DNA of 17,874 nucleotides from an uncultured Bacteroidales bacterium (GCA_902803195.1 CADCOX010000037.1:1-17874); one strand, 5' to 3'. Positions 1 through 11,605 are shown, numbered from the stretch's first letter. The notes: a model not told the origin generated them from the sequence alone. A program made the numbers and translations.

Positions 1-13
1 GGGGGCTTCATTT

Positions 14-86
14 ACGGGAATAGCTCAGTTGGTAGAGCACTGGTCTCCAAAACCAGGTGTCGGGAGTTCGAGCCTCTCTTCCCGTG
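14..86 (+). tRNA. trnW: tRNA-Trp (anticodon CCA)
   Basis: A full cloverleaf can be drawn by eye. The acceptor stem pairs ACGGGAA (14-20) with TTCCCGT (79-85), with G86 as discriminator. The anticodon stem CTGGT/ACCAG (40-44/52-56) closes a 7-nt loop with CCA at 47-49. The T stem GGGAG/CTCTC (62-66/74-78, one G-T pair) closes the loop TTCGAGC. The anticodon CCA reads UGG, so this is the tryptophan tRNA. The 3' CCA is not encoded. secE begins only 18 nt downstream, with no terminator between, so tRNA and secE are probably made on one primary transcript and separated by tRNA processing. The 13 nt before the tRNA are too short to interpret. Confidence 0.95.
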
Positions 87-104
87 CGATAATATAAATA
101 AGGT

Positions 105-296
105 ATGTTAAAGAGATTTTACAATTACTGCAAGGAATCATACGAAGAACTCGTGCATAAGACCACTTGGCCCACGCGTTCAGAACTGTTCAACAGCGCG
201 GTTGTAGTATTAGTTGCTTCCCTACTCATCGCGGTGATAGTTTTCGTTATGGATTTCACTTTCCAGCATGTGATGGAGTTGGTCTACCCCAACTAA
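105..296 (+). CDS. secE: Preprotein translocase subunit SecE
   Basis: This 63-residue protein is the small essential subunit of the SecYEG channel in the inner membrane. It clamps SecY and is needed for export and insertion of proteins. Residues 1-30 form an amphipathic cytoplasmic stretch with the typical SecE feature TTWPTRSEL (about residues 19-27). One transmembrane helix follows at about residues 30-53 (SAVVVLVASLLIAVIVFVM). The length is that of the short single-helix SecE found in most bacteria. It sits between tRNA-Trp and nusG, as is usual, with a 15-nt gap to nusG. The start has no Shine-Dalgarno sequence, and the upstream bases are A/T-rich, as is common in Bacteroidetes. Confidence 0.95.
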   Translation: MLKRFYNYCKESYEELVHKTTWPTRSELFNSAVVVLVASLLIAVIVFVMDFTFQHVMELVYPN

Positions 297-311
297 TCGG
301 AAAAGTAGCTT

Positions 312-863
312 ATGGCTGAACAGACAATGCGTTGGTATGTACTTCGTGCTATCAGCGGTAAAGAAGGCAAAGTGAAAGAGTACGTTGACGCCCAGGTCGC
401 GCAAGGCGATTATGGCGACAAGGTATCGCAGGTGCTCATCCCGAAAGAGAAGTATGTCGATTTCAGAAACGGCAAACGGATCGTGAAGGAGCGTTGTCAT
501 CTGCCCGGTTATGTGTTAGTGGAATGCGTCCTTACACCCGATGTGCAGGCCATGCTCCGCTACACTCCCAATGTGCTAGGTTTCCTCGGCGAGACGAAAG
601 GCAATGAGAAGCCGCTTCCCATCCGCGAGGGTGAGATGAAGCGCTTGCTCGGTGTCGTTGATGAACTGGCTGATGTGCCCGAAGATGTGCAGATTCCTTA
701 CTTGGTCGGCGATGCCGTCAAGGTTACGGATGGTCCATTCAATGGGTTTGAGGCTGTTATCGAGGAAGTGAATAACGAAAAGAAGAAACTGAAAGTGTCT
801 GTCAAGATCTTCGGAAGAAAAACTCCTCTGGAGCTCGGTTTCATGCAGGTGTCGAAGGAATAA
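312..863 (+). CDS. nusG: Transcription termination/antitermination factor NusG
   Basis: NusG (183 residues) binds the clamp of RNA polymerase through its N-terminal domain, modulates pausing, and links the polymerase to Rho or to the ribosome through its C-terminal KOW domain. Visible here are the NGN start (MRWYVLRAISGKEGKVKEY, residues 6-24), the segment LPGYVLVE in the middle of the NGN domain, and a KOW domain at about 132-158 beginning VGDAVKVTDGPFNGF. The first ATG (312) is taken as the start. A second Met at codon 6 is possible because no ribosome binding site distinguishes them. The gene lies between secE and rplK, the standard arrangement, and its stop codon overlaps the left arm of a stem-loop. 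Confidence 0.96.
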   Translation: MAEQTMRWYVLRAISGKEGKVKEYVDAQVAQGDYGDKVSQVLIPKEKYVDFRNGKRIVKERCHLPGYVLVECVLTPDVQAMLRYTPNVLGFLGETKGNEKPLPIREGEMKRLLGVVDELADVPEDVQIPYLVGDAVKVTDGPFNGFEAVIEEVNNEKKKLKVSVKIFGRKTPLELGFMQVSKE

Positions 864-901
864 GCGTCGAACTGTTACGCTTCGCTTATGACTTCGCAGT
901 T
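860..901 (+). promoter_or_regulatory. Stem-loop(s) between nusG and rplK, possible ribosomal-protein control site
   Basis: A perfect 7-bp stem pairs ATAAGCG (860-866) with CGCTTAT (883-889) around a 16-nt loop and includes the last bases of nusG. A second stem, AACTG (870-874) with CAGTT (897-901), starts inside that loop, so the two would form either alternatives or a pseudoknot. No T tract follows, so it is not an ordinary terminator. In E. coli, L1 represses its own operon by binding the leader of the L11 gene, and this lies at the equivalent place. I do not see a convincing match to the L1-binding helix, so the regulatory role is inference only. Confidence 0.35.
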
Positions 902-928
902 TAATCAATTATAAACGAAACTTAAACA

Positions 929-1366
929 ATGGCTAAAGAAGTTGCTGGATTAATCAAACTACAGATTAAAGGAGGCGCTGCAAATCCATCACCCCCAGTC
1001 GGTCCTGCTTTGGGTTCGAAGGGTATCAACATCATGGATTTCTGCAAGGCATTCAACGCCAGAACTCAGGACAAGGCCGGCAAGGTGCTTCCTGTTGTCA
1101 TCACCTACTACACCGACAAGTCTTATGACTTTGTCGTCAAGACTCCTCCCGTGGCTGTACAGCTCATGGAGGCAGCTAAGGTGAAGGGCGGCAGCGCCGA
1201 GCCCAACCGTAAGAAGGTAGCCTCCGTCACTTGGGAGCAGGTGCGTGCCATCGCCACCGACAAGATGCCCGACCTGAATTGCTTCACGGTCGAGTCTGCT
1301 ATGCGATTGGTTGCAGGAACGGCCAGAAGTATGGGTATCACAGTTAAAGGTGACTTTCCCGCATAA
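929..1366 (+). CDS. rplK: 50S ribosomal protein L11
   Basis: L11 (145 residues) binds the GTPase-associated region of 23S rRNA and forms the base of the stalk together with L10 and L12; it contacts elongation factors and, in many bacteria, RelA. The N-terminal domain shows the proline-rich loop AANPSPPVGPALGSKG (17-32), which is the hinge and thiostrepton-site region. The C-terminal RNA-binding domain ends with GTARSMGI (130-137), close to the family signature. Length is normal. It follows nusG after 65 nt containing a stem-loop and precedes rplA after 22 nt. The start is preceded by an A-rich stretch and no Shine-Dalgarno sequence. Confidence 0.97.
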   Translation: MAKEVAGLIKLQIKGGAANPSPPVGPALGSKGINIMDFCKAFNARTQDKAGKVLPVVITYYTDKSYDFVVKTPPVAVQLMEAAKVKGGSAEPNRKKVASVTWEQVRAIATDKMPDLNCFTVESAMRLVAGTARSMGITVKGDFPA

Positions 1367-1388
1367 TCATTAAAAACTTCAATTAACT

Positions 1389-2087
1389 ATGGCAAAATTG
1401 ACAAAAAACCAGAAATTGGTGGCTGAGAAGATTGAAGCAGGGAAAGCTTACACCCTCAAAGAGGCTTCGCAGCTGGTCAAGGACATCACCACGACCAAGT
1501 TCGACGCTTCTGTTGATATCGACATTCGTCTGGGCGTAGATCCCCGCAAGGCCAACCAGATGGTACGTGGAGTTGCAACGCTGCCTAACGGTACGGGTAA
1601 GGTCGTCCGCGTGCTGTGTCTCTGCACTCCCGATCAGGAAACCGCCGTTAAGGAAGCTGGTGCTGACTACGTAGGTCTGGATGAGTACATCGACAAGATC
1701 AAGGGCGGTTGGACTGACGTTGACGTCATCATTACCATGCCCTCCATCATGGGTAAGATTGGTGCTCTCGGCCGTATCCTCGGTCCCCGTGGCCTTATGC
1801 CTAACCCCAAGAGCGGCACTGTGACCATGAACCCTGCACAGGCCGTGAAGGAAGTCAAGCAGGGTAAGATTGACTTCAAGGTTGACAAGACTGGTATCGT
1901 GCATACCTCCATTGGTAAGGTGTCCTTCTCTGCTGAGAAGATCGCCGAGAATGCCAAGGAATTCATCAGCACGATTATCAAGCTGAAACCCGCTGCAGCC
2001 AAGGGTACTTACATCAAGAGTATTTATCTTTCAAGTACGATGAGCCGTGGTGTCAAGGTTGACCCGAAGGCCGTTGACGAAATTTAA
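1389..2087 (+). CDS. rplA: 50S ribosomal protein L1
   Basis: L1 (232 residues) builds the mobile L1 stalk of the large subunit, which helps release deacylated tRNA from the E site. In other bacteria it also represses translation of the L11-L1 mRNA. The sequence shows the L1 signature region around IMGKIGALGRILGPRGLMP (120-138) and the conserved end SSTMSRGVKVDP. Length matches the family. It is tightly placed between rplK (22 nt) and rplJ (19 nt), so the three are almost certainly on one transcript. Confidence 0.97.
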   Translation: MAKLTKNQKLVAEKIEAGKAYTLKEASQLVKDITTTKFDASVDIDIRLGVDPRKANQMVRGVATLPNGTGKVVRVLCLCTPDQETAVKEAGADYVGLDEYIDKIKGGWTDVDVIITMPSIMGKIGALGRILGPRGLMPNPKSGTVTMNPAQAVKEVKQGKIDFKVDKTGIVHTSIGKVSFSAEKIAENAKEFISTIIKLKPAAAKGTYIKSIYLSSTMSRGVKVDPKAVDEI

Positions 2088-2106
2088 TTTTTAAGACGTA
2101 ACAATC

Positions 2107-2640
2107 ATGAGAAAGGAAGATAAAGCCCTCATTATCGAACAGCTGGGCCAAACCCTCAAGGAGTATCCCCACTTCTATCTCGTGGATGTCACGGGTATGA
2201 ACGCAGGTCGCACAAGCGCTTTGCGTCGCCAGTGCTTCAAGAACGAGGTGAAGATGGTGGTGGTGAAGAACACCCTCCTTCACAAGGCTTTCGAGGCCAG
2301 CGAGATCGACTATTCACCACTCTATGACAGCCTCAAGGGAACTACTGCTGTCGTCTTCACCAATGTGGCCAATGCACCGGCCAAGATGTTGAAGGACTTC
2401 AATGCTAAGAACCCCAAGGGCGTGACGATTCCCGAGCTGAAGGCCGCCTATGCTGAGGAAAGCTTCTATGTTGGAGCTGACCAGTTGGATGCCCTCTGCG
2501 CCATCAAGAGCAAGAACGAGGTTATCGCAGATATCGTGGCTATGCTGCAGTCTCCGATGCAAGGCGTTCTCTCCGCTCTCGAGTCTGGAGCCAGCACCAT
2601 CCATGGTGTCCTCGAGACTCTCGCCGAGAAGGGCGAATAA
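2107..2640 (+). CDS. rplJ: 50S ribosomal protein L10
   Basis: L10 (177 residues) anchors the L7/L12 dimers to the ribosome. Its N-terminal domain binds 23S rRNA next to L11, and a long C-terminal helix carries the L12 dimers. Features of the family include MRKEDKALIIEQL at the start, NTLLHKAF (about 56-63) and the low-complexity helical tail after about residue 135. The upstream gap to rplA is only 19 nt, too short for the long leader that binds L10 in E. coli, so any autoregulation must use other sequence, perhaps within rplA or upstream of rplK. It precedes rplL by 50 nt. Confidence 0.96.
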   Translation: MRKEDKALIIEQLGQTLKEYPHFYLVDVTGMNAGRTSALRRQCFKNEVKMVVVKNTLLHKAFEASEIDYSPLYDSLKGTTAVVFTNVANAPAKMLKDFNAKNPKGVTIPELKAAYAEESFYVGADQLDALCAIKSKNEVIADIVAMLQSPMQGVLSALESGASTIHGVLETLAEKGE

Positions 2641-2690
2641 TCAAAACAATTACCCTAAAGTCAAACAAAACAAAAATTTCATAAATTATT

Positions 2691-3068
2691 ATGGCAGACA
2701 TTAAAGCTATTGCTGAAGAGTTGGTTAACTTGACAGTGAAGGAAGTAAACGATTTGAAGAACCTCCTGAAAGAGGAGTATGGTATTGAACCCGCTGCAGC
2801 TGCTGTTGCTGTTGCTGCTGGCCCCGCTGCCGGCGCTGCTCCCGCTGCTGAAGAGAAGACTGACTTCGACGTCGTCCTCAAGAGCGCTGGCGCTGCTAAG
2901 CTGCAGGTCGTCAAGGCCGTCAAGGAAGCTTGTGGCCTCGGTCTGAAGGAAGCTAAGGAGCTCGTTGACGGTGCTCCCAGCACGTTGAAGGAAGGCATGC
3001 CTAAGGCTGACGCTGAGGCTCTGAAGAAGACCCTTGAGGAGGCTGGTGCTGAGATCGAACTGAAGTAA
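2691..3068 (+). CDS. rplL: 50S ribosomal protein L7/L12
   Basis: L7/L12 (125 residues) is the multi-copy stalk protein that recruits translation factors and stimulates their GTPase activity. The N-terminal dimerisation domain (1-32) is followed by an Ala/Pro/Gly-rich flexible hinge (about 33-54) and the compact C-terminal domain with KSAGAAKLQVVKAVKE (64-79) and GLGLKEAKELVDGAP (82-96), which contacts factors. The hinge is encoded by a run of GCT/GTT codons, giving a locally repetitive stretch near 2790-2850. The 50 nt before it are A-rich with no hairpin and no Shine-Dalgarno sequence. The gene is followed by a probable attenuator that separates the ribosomal genes from rpoB. Confidence 0.97.
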   Translation: MADIKAIAEELVNLTVKEVNDLKNLLKEEYGIEPAAAAVAVAAGPAAGAAPAAEEKTDFDVVLKSAGAAKLQVVKAVKEACGLGLKEAKELVDGAPSTLKEGMPKADAEALKKTLEEAGAEIELK

Positions 3069-3080
3069 GATCATACTCCA

Positions 3081-3094
3081 CCGATTCAAATCGG
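3081..3094 (+). other. Small hairpin downstream of rplL
   Basis: CCGAT (3081-3085) pairs with ATCGG (3090-3094) around the loop TCAA. It lies 12 nt after the rplL stop and 9 nt before the larger attenuator hairpin. There is no T tract, so it may be a 3'-end stabiliser or processing site rather than a terminator. Confidence 0.4.
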
Positions 3095-3103
3095 ATTAAA
3101 TAG

Positions 3104-3139
3104 GTAGAGAACTCTCTGGTAGAGAGTCCTCTACTTTTT
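3104..3139 (+). terminator. Probable attenuator/terminator between rplL and rpoB
   Basis: GTAGAG (3104-3109) and ACTCTCT (3111-3117) pair with AGAGAGT (3121-3127) and CTCTAC (3129-3134). This gives 13 bp around a GGT loop, with one A/C mismatch, followed directly by TTTTT. It has the form of an intrinsic terminator. Since rpoB and rpoC follow in the same direction with no obvious strong promoter, partial read-through is likely. Partial termination between rplL and rpoB is known in E. coli, where it lowers polymerase synthesis relative to ribosomal proteins. A sequence resembling a -7 box with one extra base (TACTTTTTG, 3132-3140) overlaps the tail, so a secondary promoter cannot be excluded. 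Confidence 0.8.
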
Positions 3140-3220
3140 GCGTCTAAAGCACACTATAACGCCCGCAACGCCCTCTCCCCCTATCGACAGAATACGTTAA
3201 CATCACATCATATATTTTTA

Positions 3221-6200
3221 ATGGACAAGATTATCAACCAAAGAGTCAATTTCGCTTCGGTGAAGAATCCGATGGATTATCCGGATTTCCTCGAGGTGCA
3301 GCTCAAGTCGTTCAACGACTTCCTACAGCTTGACACCCCTCCCGAACTGCGCAAGAACGACGGCTTGTACAAGGTGTTCTCCGAGAACTTCCCGATAGCC
3401 GACACGCGCAACAACTTTGTCCTCGAATTCCTGGACTATTACATTGACCCGCCTCGCTACAGTATGGAAGAATGTCTCGAGCGCGGCCTTACCTATGCCG
3501 TGCCCTTGAAAGCCAAACTGAAGCTCTACTGCACGGATCCTGACCATGAGGATTTCGACACCGTTATTCAGGATGTCTTCCTCGGTCCGATTCCTTACAT
3601 GACCCCAAACGGCACCTTCATCATTAATGGTGCTGAGCGTGTTGTCGTCAGCCAGTTGCACCGTTCACCTGGCGTGTTCTTTGGTTCCAGCCTTCATGCT
3701 AATGGTACGCAACTCTATAGTGCCCGTATCATTCCTTTCAAAGGCTCGTGGATTGAGTTCGCTACTGACATCAATAATGTGATGTATGCTTACATCGACC
3801 GTAAGAAGAAGTTGCCCGTGACAACGCTTCTGCGTGCTATCGGTTTTGAGGATGATAAGGATATTCTCGAAATCTTCAATTTGGCCGAAGAAGTGAAGGT
3901 CAACAAGACCAACTTGAAGAAGCATCTCGGACAGAAGTTGGCTGGTCGTGTCAAGAAATCGTGGGTTGAAGACTTCGTTGATGAGGATACCGGTGAGGTT
4001 GTCAGCATTGAGCGTAATGAGGTCGTTGTTGAGCGCGAGGAGGTTCTCACAGAAGAGAATATGGCTCAAGTGCTCGACAGTGGTGTGCAGACCATCCTGA
4101 TTCATAAGGAGGACGCCGAAGCCAGTGACTACAGCATTATCTTCAACACTTTGGCCAAGGACCCCTCCAACTCTGAGAAAGAAGCCGTGCTTTACATCTA
4201 CCGTCAGCTTCGTAATGCTGACCCGGCCGATGATGCTAGTGCACGCGAGGTTATTAACAACCTGTTCTTCTCGGAGAAGCGTTATGACCTTGGTGACGTA
4301 GGCCGCTATCGTATCAACCGCAAGTTGGGCTTGCAGACTGAGCCCGATGTGCGTGTGCTCACACGTGAAGATATTATTGAGATTATCAAATACCTCATAG
4401 AACTGGTTAACTCGAAAGCTCAGGTCGACGATATTGACCACCTTTCTAACCGCCGTGTCCGTACTGTCGGTGAGCAGCTCTCCAACCAGTTCGCTATTGG
4501 TCTGGCACGTATGAGTCGTACGATCCGTGAGCGCATGAATGTCCGTGATAATGAGGTATTCCAGCCTACAGATCTTATTAATGCTAAGACCATCTCCAGC
4601 GTCATCAATTCGTTCTTCGGCACGAATGCACTTTCCCAATTCATGGATCAGACCAATCCGTTGGCTGAGGTAACGCACAAGCGTCGTCTTTCAGCCCTCG
4701 GCCCTGGCGGTCTGAGTCGTGAGCGTGCAGGTTTCGAGGTACGTGACGTACACTATACTCACTATGGTCGCCTCTGTCCTATTGAGTCGCCAGAAGGACC
4801 TAACATTGGTCTGATTTCATCACTCTGCGTTTATGCTAAGATCAATGAGCTCGGTTTCATCTCTACGCCTTATCGTAAAGTAAACGATGGCGTTGTAGAC
4901 CTTACCGATGCAGGCATCAAATATTACACGGCAGAGGAAGAGGAAGGTCTCATTATCGGTCAGGGTAACGCGCCTTTGCGCGACAATGGTCACTTCATCC
5001 GTAAGGTCGTCAAGTGCCGTCAGGACGATGACTATCCTGTTGTACCTCCTAAGGAAGTCGACTTGATGGATGTTGCTCCGCAGCAGATTGCTTCTATCGC
5101 AGCATCACTCATCCCCTTCCTCGAGCACGATGATGCTCACCGTGCCCTCATGGGATCGAACATGATGCGTCAGGCTGTACCTCTGGTTCGCACCGAGGCG
5201 CCTATTGTCGGTACAGGTATCGAGAAGCAGGTTTGCGAAGACAGCCGTACGATGATTGTTGCTGAAGGTGCTGGCGTGGTAGACTATGTTGATGCTACTA
5301 CCATCCGCATCCTTTATGACCGTACAGAAGACGAAGAGTTCGTTTCGTTCGAACCTGCGTTGAAAGAATATCGTATTCCCAAGTTCCGTCGTACCAATCA
5401 GAACATGACCATTGACCTTCGTCCTATCTGCGAAAAGGGACAGCGAGTCAAGGCTGGAGATATCCTCACCGAAGGTTATTCGACAGAGAATGGTGAATTG
5501 GCACTGGGTCGTAACCTCCTCGTGGCTTATATGCCTTGGAAGGGTTACAACTATGAGGACGCCATTGTGCTCAATGAGCGTGTCGTTCGCGACGATATCC
5601 TCACCAGCATCCATGTTGAGGAGTTCGCACTCGAGGTGCGCGAGACCAAGCGCGGTGTCGAGGAACTTACATCTGATATTCCCAACGTGAGCGAAGAGGC
5701 GACCAAAGATCTCGATGAGAATGGTATCATCCGCGTCGGTGCTCAGGTTCTGCCTGGTGATATCCTCATCGGTAAGATTACCCCGAAGGGTGAAAGCGAT
5801 CCTTCGCCCGAAGAGAAACTCCTTCGTGCCATCTTTGGCGACAAGGCTGGCGATGTGAAGGACGCTTCCCTCAAGGCTTCACCCTCACTCTCGGGTACGG
5901 TTATCGACAAGAAACTCTTCTCACGCGTCATCAAGACCCGTTCAGAGAAACTCCGCGACAAGCAGCGTCTGCCTAAGATCGACGAGGAGTTCGAGATGAA
6001 GGTAGGTGACCTTAAGGCCATCCTTATTGACAAACTCCTTGAACTGACGAAGGACCTCACGTCGCAGGGCGTTAAAGATTACATGGGTGCAGAGATTATT
6101 GCCAAGGGTGCTAAGTTCACCCAAGGCGCTCTTGAGAACCTCGATTATACGGGTGTTCAGTTGAGCGGTTGGACGAGCGACGAGCATGCCAACAGCCTTA

Positions 6201-7030
6201 TCTCTCAGCTCATCATCAACTTCATCAAGAAGTACAAGTTGCTCGATGCCGAGGTGAAGCGTCGCAAGTACGCCATCACCATTGGCGATGAGCTGCCCTC
6301 GGGTATCATTCAGATGGCCAAGGTCTACGTGGCTAAGAAGCGTAAGATTGGTGTTGGCGATAAGATGGCAGGTCGTCATGGTAACAAGGGTATTGTCTCG
6401 AAAGTGGTTCGTCAGGAGGATATGCCATTCTTGGCCGATGGTACGCCCGTCGACATCGTCCTGAACCCGCTGGGCGTGCCTTCGCGAATGAATATCGGTC
6501 AGATCTTTGAGGCAGTCCTCGGTGCTGCCGGTAAGCAACTCGGTGTGAAGTTCGCAACGCCTATCTTCGACGGCGCTTCGCTCGAGGACCTCTGCAAGTG
6601 GACTGATAAGGCCGGTCTTCCTCGCTATTGCTCGACACAGCTCTATGATGGAGCTACAGGCGAGAAGTTCGACCAGTTGGCTACTGTGGGTGTGTCCTAC
6701 ATGCTCAAACTCGGTCATATGGTTGAGGACAAGATGCACGCTCGTTCTATTGGCCCGTACAGCCTCATCACTCAGCAGCCCCTCGGCGGTAAAGCTCAGT
6801 TCGGTGGTCAGCGTTTCGGTGAGATGGAGGTCTGGGCTATCGAAGCCTTCGGCGCATCGCATGTCCTGCAAGAGATCCTCACCATCAAGTCCGACGATGT
6901 CACTGGCCGTAGTAAGGCTTATGAGGCTATTGTCAAGGGTGAGCCTATGCCCACACCGGGTATTCCCGAGTCGCTCAACGTGTTGTTGCACGAACTCCGT
7001 GGTCTTGGTCTCAGCGTAACACTCGAATAA
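3221..7030 (+). CDS. rpoB: DNA-directed RNA polymerase subunit beta
   Basis: This 1269-residue protein is the second largest subunit of RNA polymerase and forms one pincer and half of the active-site cleft. Key motifs are present: the rifampicin region SQFMDQTNPL...HKRRLSALGPGG (472-497), SPEGPNIGLI (523-532), and the highly conserved GDKMAGRHGNKG (1046-1057) near the active centre. D476, H486, R489 and S491 correspond to E. coli D516, H526, R529 and S531 and are all wild type, so the usual resistance substitutions are absent. It is shorter than the E. coli protein (1342), as usual in Bacteroidetes. It is preceded by a 152-nt spacer with an attenuator-like hairpin and followed by rpoC after 80 nt. 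Confidence 0.99.
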   Translation: MDKIINQRVNFASVKNPMDYPDFLEVQLKSFNDFLQLDTPPELRKNDGLYKVFSENFPIADTRNNFVLEFLDYYIDPPRYSMEECLERGLTYAVPLKAKLKLYCTDPDHEDFDTVIQDVFLGPIPYMTPNGTFIINGAERVVVSQLHRSPGVFFGSSLHANGTQLYSARIIPFKGSWIEFATDINNVMYAYIDRKKKLPVTTLLRAIGFEDDKDILEIFNLAEEVKVNKTNLKKHLGQKLAGRVKKSWVEDFVDEDTGEVVSIERNEVVVEREEVLTEENMAQVLDSGVQTILIHKEDAEASDYSIIFNTLAKDPSNSEKEAVLYIYRQLRNADPADDASAREVINNLFFSEKRYDLGDVGRYRINRKLGLQTEPDVRVLTREDIIEIIKYLIELVNSKAQVDDIDHLSNRRVRTVGEQLSNQFAIGLARMSRTIRERMNVRDNEVFQPTDLINAKTISSVINSFFGTNALSQFMDQTNPLAEVTHKRRLSALGPGGLSRERAGFEVRDVHYTHYGRLCPIESPEGPNIGLISSLCVYAKINELGFISTPYRKVNDGVVDLTDAGIKYYTAEEEEGLIIGQGNAPLRDNGHFIRKVVKCRQDDDYPVVPPKEVDLMDVAPQQIASIAASLIPFLEHDDAHRALMGSNMMRQAVPLVRTEAPIVGTGIEKQVCEDSRTMIVAEGAGVVDYVDATTIRILYDRTEDEEFVSFEPALKEYRIPKFRRTNQNMTIDLRPICEKGQRVKAGDILTEGYSTENGELALGRNLLVAYMPWKGYNYEDAIVLNERVVRDDILTSIHVEEFALEVRETKRGVEELTSDIPNVSEEATKDLDENGIIRVGAQVLPGDILIGKITPKGESDPSPEEKLLRAIFGDKAGDVKDASLKASPSLSGTVIDKKLFSRVIKTRSEKLRDKQRLPKIDEEFEMKVGDLKAILIDKLLELTKDLTSQGVKDYMGAEIIAKGAKFTQGALENLDYTGVQLSGWTSDEHANSLISQLIINFIKKYKLLDAEVKRRKYAITIGDELPSGIIQMAKVYVAKKRKIGVGDKMAGRHGNKGIVSKVVRQEDMPFLADGTPVDIVLNPLGVPSRMNIGQIFEAVLGAAGKQLGVKFATPIFDGASLEDLCKWTDKAGLPRYCSTQLYDGATGEKFDQLATVGVSYMLKLGHMVEDKMHARSIGPYSLITQQPLGGKAQFGGQRFGEMEVWAIEAFGASHVLQEILTIKSDDVTGRSKAYEAIVKGEPMPTPGIPESLNVLLHELRGLGLSVTLE

Positions 7031-7072
7031 ATGAAAGGAGATTGATAATTGAAAATTCTTTTCATGATTCAT

Positions 7073-7107
7073 CTTTAAACTTTCAACTTTAAACTTTCAA
7101 CATTAAA
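7073..7107 (+). repeat. Five heptad repeats (consensus CTTTYAA) before rpoC
   Basis: Five consecutive 7-nt units are seen: CTTTAAA, CTTTCAA, CTTTAAA, CTTTCAA and CATTAAA, followed by GTT and the rpoC ATG. The 7-nt period does not fit codon spacing. Further upstream, ATTGATA and ATTGAAA (7041-7054) form two units of roughly complementary sequence, so this part of the mRNA could fold back imperfectly (for example ATTGAAAATT against AACTTTCAAC, 8 of 10 pairs). The AGGAG at 7036-7040 is about 70 nt from the start codon and cannot serve as its ribosome binding site. The same type of repeat occurs before the GH43 gene at 16322. Confidence 0.8.
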
Positions 7108-7110
7108 GTT

Positions 7111-11403
<4,293 letters not shown>

Positions 11404-11418
11404 TGCCACTCCCGTCGT

Positions 11419-11434
11419 AACAGCTTCGGCTGTT
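11419..11434 (+). other. UUCG-capped hairpin after rpoC
   Basis: AACAGC (11419-11424) pairs perfectly with GCTGTT (11429-11434) around the very stable tetraloop TTCG. It starts 15 nt after the rpoC stop and has no T tract. Its likely role is to protect the 3' end of the rpoC mRNA or assist the terminator immediately downstream. Confidence 0.55.
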
Positions 11435-11448
11435 CGACACTTGAATAA

Positions 11449-11490
11449 AGAAAGGCCGCGACCCTATGTGGGCCGCAGCCTTTCTGTTTG
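11449..11490 (+). terminator. Terminator after rpoC, possibly bidirectional
   Basis: AGAAAGGCCGCGACCC (11449-11464) pairs with GGGCCGCAGCCTTTCT (11470-11485) around a short TATGT loop. That is 16 positions with two mismatches. On the + strand the tail is GTTTG, on the minus strand TTTATTC, so it could stop transcripts from both rpoC and the convergent DUF5686 gene. It is the strongest hairpin between these two genes. Confidence 0.75.
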
Positions 11491-11503
11491 GCATCAAGCG
11501 TTC

Positions 11504-11543
11504 GTGAATAGTTCCTTGTACCTGTGAATAAGCCCTTGCGCCT
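11504..11543. repeat. Two decayed 20-bp direct repeats
   Basis: Two adjacent 20-bp segments, both starting GTGAATA and ending CCT with CCTTG in the middle (11504-11523 and 11524-11543), agree at about 15 of 20 positions. A further segment, CACGTTATAAGC (11546-11557), resembles the core of the 22-bp array downstream with one extra T. They suggest that the repetitive region once extended further left and has drifted. Confidence 0.5.
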
Positions 11544-11586
11544 GTCACGTTATAAGCAACTGTTCTCGCGAATATACGCTTCCGCT

Positions 11587-11604
11587 TGTCTCACTATTGA
11601 GACA
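11587..11604. other. Perfect stem-loop bordering the tandem array
   Basis: TGTCTCA (11587-11593) pairs with TGAGACA (11598-11604) around the loop CTAT. The 7-bp perfect stem ends one base before the first full 22-bp unit. It occupies the place where one more repeat unit would lie between a degenerate core copy at 11569-11578 and the first clear copy at 11613. No T tract follows. Confidence 0.6.
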
Positions 11605-11605
11605 C

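Noticed and set aside
4634..4711. Rifampicin-resistance substitutions in rpoB
   Set aside because: All main contact residues (D476, H486, R489, S491) are the sensitive-type residues.
7036..7040. AGGAG as a ribosome binding site for rpoC
   Set aside because: It lies about 70 nt before the start codon, and the ATG near it opens a frame that stops after a few codons.
5942..7072. Long minus-strand open frame (376 codons) opposite rpoB
   Set aside because: It is antisense to a perfectly conserved gene, shows no recognisable motif, and similar long antisense frames occur throughout rpoB and rpoC, as expected from strong codon bias.
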